From Gemmatimonadota bacterium (lineage in GTDB: Bacteria; Gemmatimonadota; Gemmatimonadetes; Longimicrobiales; UBA6960), in NCBI GenBank assembly GCA_019347995.1, contig JAHWKH010000038.1, positions 1 through 11,272 on the forward strand: a DNA stretch of 11,272 bases. The letters run 5' to 3'. How positions within the stretch are numbered: position 1 is the stretch's first letter; each line of letters begins with the position of its first letter. Below the pieces are notes generated by a model that saw only the letters and a program-made list of their open reading frames with translations, did not search any database and was not told the DNA's origin. Shown here in pieces: positions 6,193 through 11,272 of this stretch. Made by a program: the position numbers and the translations under genes.

Positions 6193-6978
6193 GTGCGCCT
6201 GACGTTCCTGGGAACCGGAACGTCGTACGGCATCCCGGTCGTCGGCTGTGGATGCGCCACCTGCACGTCGGACGATGTCCGGGACCGGCGTACGCGCCAC
6301 GGCGCCCTCCTCGAGACGGCCGGCGGCCGGCTGCTGGTCGATACGCCCCCGGAGCTCCGGCTCCAGCTCGTGCGGGAGGGCGTCACGAGCGTCGACGCGC
6401 TCTGGATCACCCACGTCCACGCCGATCACCTTCACGGCATCGACGACGTGCGGGTGTTCTCGGCTCGCCAGGGCCGGCCGCTGCCGGCCTACGCGCCCGA
6501 GGTCCACCTCGACGACCTCATGAGGCGCTTCGACTACGTCTTCGATCCTTCGATCCAGCCGCCGGAAGGCAGCACCAAGCCCGACGTCACGCTGCACGGG
6601 CTCCGTGAAGGCGAGCCGGTGGAGATCGTGGGAGAGACGTTCGTGCCGCTCCTCGTGCCCCACGGCTCCATGTCGGTCTTCGGCTTCCGCGTGGGGTCCC
6701 TGGGCTACGTCACCGACGGCAAGCGCCTGCCGCCCCGGTCCATGGAGGCCCTGAGGGGCGTGCGGGTGCTGGTCCTCAACGCCCTGTGGTTCGGAAACCC
6801 GCACCCCACGCACTTCAACATGGAGGAGGCGGTGGAGGCCGCCGCCGCCGTGGGCGCCGAGCGCACGTTCCTCGTGCACATGACCCACCGGGTCCGCCAC
6901 AGCGACCTCCTTGAGCGCCTGCCCTCCGGCGTGGAACCTGCGTACGACGGCCTCACCATCGATCTGGACGACGCCTGA
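6193..6978 (+). CDS. PhnP-like metallo-beta-lactamase fold hydrolase
   Basis: This 261-residue cytoplasmic hydrolase belongs to the RNase Z/PhnP branch of the metallo-beta-lactamase fold, whose members cleave phosphodiesters, including cyclic ones. It opens with RLTFLGTGTSYGIPVVGC, followed by a CxCxxC cluster (C19, C21, C24) as in the structural zinc site of PhnP. The metal motif THVHADHLHGIDD gives H74, H76, D78 and H79. Further likely ligands are H157 (VPHGS), D175 (YVTDGK) and H232 (HMTHRVRH). All expected metal ligands are present, so it should be active. The start is GTG 6193, which gives the canonical N-terminus; no clear ribosome site precedes it, so translation may depend on coupling to pyk, whose stop is 22 bp upstream. 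pgi follows after 48 bp. The substrate is unknown; there is no phn operon here. Confidence 0.85.
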   Translation: MRLTFLGTGTSYGIPVVGCGCATCTSDDVRDRRTRHGALLETAGGRLLVDTPPELRLQLVREGVTSVDALWITHVHADHLHGIDDVRVFSARQGRPLPAYAPEVHLDDLMRRFDYVFDPSIQPPEGSTKPDVTLHGLREGEPVEIVGETFVPLLVPHGSMSVFGFRVGSLGYVTDGKRLPPRSMEALRGVRVLVLNALWFGNPHPTHFNMEEAVEAAAAVGAERTFLVHMTHRVRHSDLLERLPSGVEPAYDGLTIDLDDA

Positions 6979-7026
6979 GCCGGACGCTCCCTACCTCCAC
7001 CCCTCCCCGCGCCGCGACGGAGACGC

Positions 7027-8403
7027 ATGAGCCAGCCCGTCCTCGACCTGAACAACGTCATGGCCCCCCTCCTGGAGGGCGGCCTGGATCCCGACCGCCT
7101 GGAGGGCGACCTGCAGGAGCGCTTCGCCGCCGCCCACGCCCACGTGGAGGAGCGGCGGGCCACGGGGGAGCTGGGGTTCTTCGATCTGCCCCATGCGTCG
7201 GAGACCGCCGGCCACGTGCGCGAAGTGGCCGAATCCTTCGGCCAGTGGTTCGAGAACGTGGTCGTCCTGGGCATCGGCGGCTCGGGGCTGGGGACAGTGA
7301 CGGTGCGCGACGCGCTGCTGGGCCTGCACTGGAACGAGCTCGACGACGAGGCCCGGGAGTACTTCCCCCGCCTCTACGTCCTCGACAATCCCGACCCGGT
7401 GACCGTCACGTCGCTCCTGGATCGCCTCGACCTGCGACGGACGCTGTTCAACGTCGTGAGCAAGTCGGGGTCGACGGCCGAGACGATGGCCCAGTACCTG
7501 GTCGTGAAGGAGCGCCTCGCCCGGGTGGTGGACGAGGACAAGGTGCGCGGGCACTTCCTCTTCACCACCGATCCGGAGGTGGGAGCCCTGCGGCGCATCG
7601 CCGAGGCGGAGGGCGTGCCCACGCTGCCCGTGCCGCCCAGCGTGGGGGGACGCTTCTCCGTCCTGTCGCCCGTGGGCCTGTGGCCCGCGGCGGTGTGCGG
7701 CGTCGACACGGAGGCGATGCTGGCGGCCGCGGCGGACATGGAAGCCCGCTGCCGCACGGAGCGGCTCCTCGAGAACCCGGCGGCCCTGCTGGCCACCGTC
7801 CTCCACCTGGCCGACACCGAGTGGGGGGCGCGCATCCACGTGCTCATGCCCTACGCCGACCGGCTGCGCTCCTTCGCCCTCTGGTTCCAGCAGCTCTGGG
7901 CGGAGTCGCTGGGCAAGGCCAAGGGGGAGGGCCACGTGGGACCGACGCCCCTTCCCGCGGTGGGCGCCACCGACCAGCACTCCCAGGTCCAGCTCTTCAT
8001 GGAGGGGCCCAGGGACAAGATCGTCCTCTTCGTGGCCGTGGCCGAGCCGGGAGAGGAGGTCCCCATCCCCTCCCTGCACCCGGGCGTCGACCAGCTCGCC
8101 TACCTGGGTGGGCACACCCTGGCCGGCCTCCTGGACGCGGAGCGGCGCGCCACCGCCGAGGCGCTGCGCCGCCGCCGTCGTCCCAACGTGACGCTGGAGA
8201 TCGAGCGCGTGGGCCCCGGGACCCTGGGCTCGCTGTTCATGCTCTTCCAGATCGCCACGGTGTACGCCGGGGCCCTCTACGGCGTGGACCCCATGGATCA
8301 GCCCGGGGTGGAGCTGGGCAAGGAGCTCACGTACGGCCTGTTGGGCCGGACGGGCTTCGAGGCGCCGTCCATCGGAACCGGGGATCCTCGCTGGCGGGTA
8401 TAG
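7027..8403 (+). CDS. pgi: Glucose-6-phosphate isomerase
   Basis: This 458-residue cytoplasmic enzyme interconverts glucose-6-phosphate and fructose-6-phosphate, linking glycolysis and gluconeogenesis. The first SIS domain has GIGGSGLG (82-89) and the phosphate-binding SKSGST (145-150). GGRFSVLSPVGLWP (207-220) is the family signature. WAESLGK has the catalytic base E293, ATDQHSQ has H318, and the second family signature YGVDPMDQPGVELGK carries K432. Length fits the shorter bacterial forms (about 450 residues, against about 550 for the E. coli type). ATG 7027 has a CGGAG site about 6 bases upstream. It follows the PhnP-like gene by 48 bp and pyk lies two genes upstream, so two glycolytic enzymes probably share a transcript. 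The next gene is 193 bp away and seems to start a separate unit. Confidence 0.95.
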   Translation: MSQPVLDLNNVMAPLLEGGLDPDRLEGDLQERFAAAHAHVEERRATGELGFFDLPHASETAGHVREVAESFGQWFENVVVLGIGGSGLGTVTVRDALLGLHWNELDDEAREYFPRLYVLDNPDPVTVTSLLDRLDLRRTLFNVVSKSGSTAETMAQYLVVKERLARVVDEDKVRGHFLFTTDPEVGALRRIAEAEGVPTLPVPPSVGGRFSVLSPVGLWPAAVCGVDTEAMLAAAADMEARCRTERLLENPAALLATVLHLADTEWGARIHVLMPYADRLRSFALWFQQLWAESLGKAKGEGHVGPTPLPAVGATDQHSQVQLFMEGPRDKIVLFVAVAEPGEEVPIPSLHPGVDQLAYLGGHTLAGLLDAERRATAEALRRRRRPNVTLEIERVGPGTLGSLFMLFQIATVYAGALYGVDPMDQPGVELGKELTYGLLGRTGFEAPSIGTGDPRWRV

Positions 8404-8553
8404 GGCGCCGCCACACCCGTTGACGCCGTCGGGGGGCACGGGAGCGGCCCGTCGGCATGGGAAGGCACGTCGCTTGCACCCGGGGACCGGGATACCCGCG
8501 ACGTTTGCCGACAGGCGCCGCGCCGAACACATTGCTCCCTGCACATATCCTTC

Positions 8554-8572
8554 GCGCCCCCGTCGCGGGCGC
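8554..8572. repeat. Small hairpin in the leader of the YtxH-like gene
   Basis: GCGCCC (8554-8559) pairs with GGGCGC (8567-8572) around a 7-base loop, ending 10 bases before the AGGAGG ribosome site of the YtxH-like gene. It may simply reflect GC-rich sequence. TATCCT at 8546-8551 just upstream resembles a -10 box, without a convincing -35. The rest of 8404-8596 shows no gene and no clear terminator for pgi. Confidence 0.25.
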
Positions 8573-8596
8573 GGGAACGATTCCAGGAGGTCGCAG

Positions 8597-9076
8597 ATGC
8601 GGGACCACGACGACGTACCCTACATCGTCATCGAGCGGGAGAGCGGAGGCCTGGGCTCCTTCGTGCTGGGCGCGCTGGTCGGCGCCGGACTGGCGCTTCT
8701 CTTCGCGCCCATGAGCGGCGAGGAGACGCAGGAGGAGATCCGGGCCCGCGCCCGGCACCTGCGGGACCAGGCGGAGGATCGGGTGCGGGAGGCCCAGCGC
8801 CAGCTCGAGGCCCGCATCGACCAGGCCCGGACCGGCGTGAGCGAGCGCGTCGACCAGGTGAAGGGCGCCGTGGACGCCGGCCGCCAGGCGGCCCGCGAGG
8901 CGCGGGGCGAGATGGAACGGCGTCTCGAGCGCTCCAAGGCCGCCTACCGCGCGGGGGTGGAGGCGGCCCGCGATACGGCGGTCTCCTCGCCTCCCGGCGG
9001 CGCCGCCCGCGGCGGTGCCGCGGAAGGTGCCGGGGACGAGGAGGGTGGCAGCGAGGGGGAGCCGTCGGTCGGGTGA
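8597..9076 (+). CDS. YtxH domain-containing protein
   Basis: This 159-residue protein has the layout of YtxH-family (GvpP-related) proteins, which are small, stress-linked and membrane-anchored. One hydrophobic helix with glycine small-residue steps (about 18-38, LGSFVLGALVGAGLALLFAP) runs directly into the family hallmark APMSGEETQEEIRARA. A long charged amphipathic helix, rich in Ala, Arg, Glu and Gln, covers about 48-125. The last 30 residues are low-complexity Gly/Ala/Glu and probably disordered. The start is firm: AGGAGG lies 6 bases before ATG 8597, and the upstream open frame from 8420 is not protein-like. The stop is 11 bp from the YihY-like start, so the two are probably translated together. 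Function is inferred only at family level. Confidence 0.8.
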   Translation: MRDHDDVPYIVIERESGGLGSFVLGALVGAGLALLFAPMSGEETQEEIRARARHLRDQAEDRVREAQRQLEARIDQARTGVSERVDQVKGAVDAGRQAAREARGEMERRLERSKAAYRAGVEAARDTAVSSPPGGAARGGAAEGAGDEEGGSEGEPSVG

Positions 9077-9087
9077 GCTGAGCCGCG

Positions 9088-10065
9088 GTGGGTGACGTCG
9101 AGGAGGCAGCGCCGGAGGGGCCCGAGGAGCCCATGGACGAGCTGGTTCCCGCCGAGCATCCCCACCTGACGGGATGGGGCGGGCGCCTGCGGGAGTTCCT
9201 GCGGCGCGTGTATGAAAAGGCCGGCGACGACAACATCTTCTTCATGGCCGGGGCCATCTCGTTCAACCTCCTGGTCGCCATCGTGCCGCTGGTGCTCTTC
9301 GCCGTCGGTGTCTCGGCCCTGGTGCTCTCGGCCCGTTTCGGCGATCCGGCCACGGCCATCGTCGCCGCCGTCCTCGACTACCTGCCCGCCATCGGCGGCG
9401 ACATCGGCCTGATCTCCACGGTGGAGTCGCAGATCAGCGCCATCATCGAGGAGCGCAGCGGCTTCACCATCATCGGTGCGCTGCTCCTGATCTGGTTCTC
9501 CACGCGCCTGGTGGGCACGCTGCGCACGGTCCTGCGGGAGGTCTTCGACATCGGGCAGGACCGGGGCATCGTGGGTGGAAAGATCTTCGACGCCAAGGGG
9601 GTCGTGGTCGGGGGTCTCCTCGTCCTGGTCAACCTCGGCGTGACGGCGGCGTTCCGGGCGGCCCAGCAGTACGGGGTGAGCCTCCTCGGACTGGAGGGCT
9701 ACGCCGTCACCGCGGTGCAGCAGGCGGTGGCCTTCAGCCTCTCCTTCCTCGCGATCTGGATCCTCTTCCTGGGGATCTACCGCTACCTGCCGGCGCGGTG
9801 GATCCCGTGGCGGACGGCGTTCATCGCGGCGACGTTCACCGCCGTCTTCCACGAACTGCTCAAGTACGGCTTCGGCTGGTACGTCACCGACGTGGCCAAC
9901 TACGGCTCCAGCTATGGCAACCTGCTGAGCCTGGCGGTGCTGTTCTTCTGGATCTACTACGAGTCCCTGGTGTTCATATTGGGAGGGGAGATCGCGCAGG
10001 TTTGGACGATGCGTAGAGCCCGCAAGGTGAGGACCCGAGGCGCCCTGTTCCCGAGAACGTCATGA
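9088..10065 (+). CDS. YihY/BrkB family inner-membrane protein
   Basis: This protein of up to 325 residues has the six-helix layout of the YihY/virulence factor BrkB family (once misnamed ribonuclease BN), whose biochemical role is unsettled. The first helix follows DDNIFFMAGAISFNLLVAI (about 47-65), the position of the family motif around an A-x-S/A-Y/F-x-L core. Further helices lie near 125-145, 170-190, 207-235 and 245-265. The last (about 280-305) contains YGNLLSLAVLFFWIYYESLV and ends LGGEIAQV, a good match to the family C-terminal G-A/G-E motif. The short N- and basic C-tails are likely cytoplasmic. GTG 9088 lies 11 bp after the YtxH-like stop. ATG 9133, with GAGGAG nearby, is an alternative that would remove 15 acidic residues. 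It overlaps the transpeptidase start by 4 bp (ATGA), a sign of translational coupling. Confidence 0.87.
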   Translation: MGDVEEAAPEGPEEPMDELVPAEHPHLTGWGGRLREFLRRVYEKAGDDNIFFMAGAISFNLLVAIVPLVLFAVGVSALVLSARFGDPATAIVAAVLDYLPAIGGDIGLISTVESQISAIIEERSGFTIIGALLLIWFSTRLVGTLRTVLREVFDIGQDRGIVGGKIFDAKGVVVGGLLVLVNLGVTAAFRAAQQYGVSLLGLEGYAVTAVQQAVAFSLSFLAIWILFLGIYRYLPARWIPWRTAFIAATFTAVFHELLKYGFGWYVTDVANYGSSYGNLLSLAVLFFWIYYESLVFILGGEIAQVWTMRRARKVRTRGALFPRTS

Positions 10066-10736
10066 CGCTCCACCACAATCCGCGACCCGAAGTCCGGCCG
10101 CTCTCCACGCTGCTGGCCCTCCTGGGCCTCCTGGCCGGCCCGGTGGCCGTCCAGGCCCAGGACATGGACGGCGGCCAGGGCTGGAGCGGATGGAGCCGCG
10201 GTGGCGGCGGCGCCGTGCTCCTGCGCGACAGCAACATGGAGCGGGAGGCGGTGGCCCACGCACCGCTGGTGGCCTCCGGCGAGCGCTACGTCATCGTCCA
10301 CCTGGCGGAGAACCGTGTCTTCGTCTTCGAGGGCGAGCGTGCCGTCTGGTCGGCGCCCGCCGGCACCGGCACGGGATTCCGCCTGGACGCCGGCGGCGAG
10401 CACCGCTGGAAGTTCTCCACGCCCCGGGGGCTGATGCGCGTCCGCCGCATGGAGAAGGATCCGCTCTGGGAGGCGCCCGACTGGCACTTCATCGAGAGGG
10501 GCGTGCCCGTCCCGCCGCCCAACCACCCGTCGCGGGTGATGCGGGGGGTGATGGGTACCACGGCCATCTACCTTGGCGATGGGATCGCCATCCACGGCAC
10601 GAACCAGCCCGAGCTCCTCCTGGACGTCGATCCGGACCGTCGCCGGGTGTCGCATGGATGCATCCGGCTCACCAACGAGCACGCGCGCGAGCTTCTGCAC
10701 ATGGTGGAGGTGGGTACGTCGGTGCTCATCTTCTGA
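10062..10736 (+). CDS. L,D-transpeptidase (YkuD domain), secreted
   Basis: This 224-residue exported protein is predicted to form or edit 3-3 cross-links in peptidoglycan, or to anchor proteins to it. The signal peptide has a basic n-region, a hydrophobic core (about 14-28, PLSTLLALLGLLAGP) and a likely cleavage site after VQA (30-32). The YkuD domain starts at about 74 with RYVIVHLAENRVFVFEGER. It contains IHGTNQPE with H178 and the catalytic SHGCIRL with H198, C200 and R202, so the nucleophile and its partners are intact. Segment 141-160 (WHFIERGVPVPPP) is a family-like loop. There is no LysM or other peptidoglycan-binding domain. Its ATG overlaps the stop of the YihY-like gene, and it is the last of the three-gene set. 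Envelope function fits its neighbours. Confidence 0.9.
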   Translation: MTLHHNPRPEVRPLSTLLALLGLLAGPVAVQAQDMDGGQGWSGWSRGGGGAVLLRDSNMEREAVAHAPLVASGERYVIVHLAENRVFVFEGERAVWSAPAGTGTGFRLDAGGEHRWKFSTPRGLMRVRRMEKDPLWEAPDWHFIERGVPVPPPNHPSRVMRGVMGTTAIYLGDGIAIHGTNQPELLLDVDPDRRRVSHGCIRLTNEHARELLHMVEVGTSVLIF

Positions 10737-10742
10737 GGCGTT

Positions 10743-10775
10743 CCGGAACTTCCGGGCTCCAACGCCCGCGGGCGT
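10743..10775. repeat. Tandem inverted repeats between the L,D-transpeptidase gene and smpB
   Basis: CCGGAACTTCCGG (10743-10755) is an inverted repeat with 6-bp arms around one C. Seven bases later ACGCCCGCGGGCGT (10762-10775) is a perfect 14-bp palindrome. Both lie just after the transpeptidase stop. They may serve as a factor-dependent or structural terminator for the upstream set, or as operator sites for smpB. No T-run follows, so intrinsic termination is not shown. Confidence 0.45.
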
Positions 10776-10818
10776 CCGGCCCTGCCGCACCCACCCGCCT
10801 CCGCCTTAGTTTCCCGAC

Positions 10819-11272
10819 ATGACGAGTGACGGCAGGAAGATCGTGGCCTCCAACCGGAAGGCCCGACACGAATACGAGATCCTCGAGACCCTGGAGGCCG
10901 GCATGGTCCTGAAGGGTCCCGAGGTGAAGTCGCTGCGCGACGGGAAGGTGGCGTTCCAGGACTCCTTCGCCCGCATCGACGGCGACGAGGCATGGCTGTA
11001 CTCCCTGCACATAAGCCCCTACGAGCAGGCCAACCGCCACAACGAGGATCCGACGCGCACGCGCAAGCTCCTCCTGAACAAGAGCGAGATCCAGCGCCTC
11101 ATCGGCAAGGTGGAGGGGAAGGGGCTGACCCTGGTGCCCCTGGAGATCTACTTCCGGCGGGGCAACGCCAAGGTCACCCTGGGCCTGGGACGTGGCCGCA
11201 AGCTCCACGACAAGCGCGAGAAGCTGAAGAGGCAGACCCAGGAGCGCGAGGCCCGCCGCGCCATCGAGGGGG
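10819..11272 (+). CDS. smpB: SsrA-binding protein SmpB, 3' end cut by window
   Basis: This is the tmRNA-binding protein of trans-translation, which carries tmRNA to stalled ribosomes and mimics the missing tRNA-mRNA part. The 151 visible residues contain the whole oligonucleotide-binding barrel: KIVASNRKARHEYEI, LKGPEVKSLRDGK, DSFARIDGDEAWL, HISPYEQANRHNEDPTRTRK, LIGKVEGKGLTLVPLEIYF and LGRGRKLHDKREKLK. The basic C-terminal tail that enters the mRNA channel has begun (QEREARRAIEG) and is cut by the window edge; E. coli SmpB is 160 residues, so only a few should be missing. ATG 10819 gives the usual N-terminus. No Shine-Dalgarno site is visible in the 20 bases before it, and TAGTTT (10807-10812) sits close enough to suggest a very short or leaderless transcript. 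No tmRNA gene is in the window. Confidence 0.95.
   Translation, partial: MTSDGRKIVASNRKARHEYEILETLEAGMVLKGPEVKSLRDGKVAFQDSFARIDGDEAWLYSLHISPYEQANRHNEDPTRTRKLLLNKSEIQRLIGKVEGKGLTLVPLEIYFRRGNAKVTLGLGRGRKLHDKREKLKRQTQEREARRAIEG

Noticed and set aside
4716..6410. Minus-strand 564-residue frame opposite pyk
   Set aside because: It is rich in His, Gly, Arg and Asp, lacks motifs and spans the pyk/hydrolase boundary; an antisense shadow.
6991..8544. Minus-strand 517-residue frame opposite pgi
   Set aside because: Same shadow composition; the plus strand encodes complete pgi motifs.
8420..8596. N-terminal extension of the YtxH-like protein
   Set aside because: The extra 59 residues are Arg/Pro-rich and non-conserved in character, and AGGAGG sits directly before the ATG at 8597.
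1..11272. CRISPR arrays, insertion sequences, tRNA, rRNA or riboswitches
   Set aside because: I saw no regularly spaced direct repeats, no transposase motifs and no cloverleaf or conserved RNA signatures on either strand; faint RNA elements could still escape reading by eye.

Overview
The window is very GC-rich by eye (codon third positions almost all G or C) and reads as a stretch of bacterial chromosome dominated by housekeeping genes. An L,D-transpeptidase with a signal peptide, an efflux-adaptor fragment and a four-cysteine YggX-like protein suggest a diderm bacterium. Gemmatimonadota is my best guess, but no rRNA or other decisive taxonomic marker is present.

Layout. (1) 1-333 is a scrambled edge. 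An internal piece of an HlyD/RND-type membrane fusion protein on the minus strand abuts a short piece of a short-chain dehydrogenase on the plus strand. The two overlap by under 20 bases, which looks like a chimeric join or a rearrangement scar. (2) 334-1995 is a GT-C-type membrane glycosyltransferase. (3) 2017-2927 holds a divergent pair: a YggX-like iron-trafficking protein with two CxxC pairs (minus) and a TraR/DksA zinc-finger protein (plus). About 245 bp separate them, including a GC-rich palindrome. (4) 2944-4529 (minus) holds RNase D followed by a small uncharacterised acidic-tailed protein. (5) 4755-8403 (plus) holds pyruvate kinase, a PhnP-like metallo-beta-lactamase-fold hydrolase and glucose-6-phosphate isomerase, closely spaced and probably co-transcribed. 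(6) 8597-10736 (plus) is a compact set of YtxH-like, YihY/BrkB-like and YkuD L,D-transpeptidase genes. (7) 10819-11272 is smpB, cut by the window end close to its C-terminus.

How the genes work together. Pyruvate kinase and glucose-6-phosphate isomerase are two central glycolytic enzymes, and the hydrolase between them may remove a damaged or cyclic phosphate metabolite. The YtxH-YihY-YkuD set points to envelope maintenance. SmpB belongs to trans-translation and RNase D to stable-RNA 3' processing. I found no CRISPR array, transposase, prophage gene, tRNA or rRNA, and no convincing new multi-gene system. The most notable points are a potassium-independent signature in pyruvate kinase, an 11-bp inverted repeat between rnd and pyk, the unusual cysteine content of the YggX-like protein, altered acidic-tip residues in the DksA-like protein, and the composite left edge.
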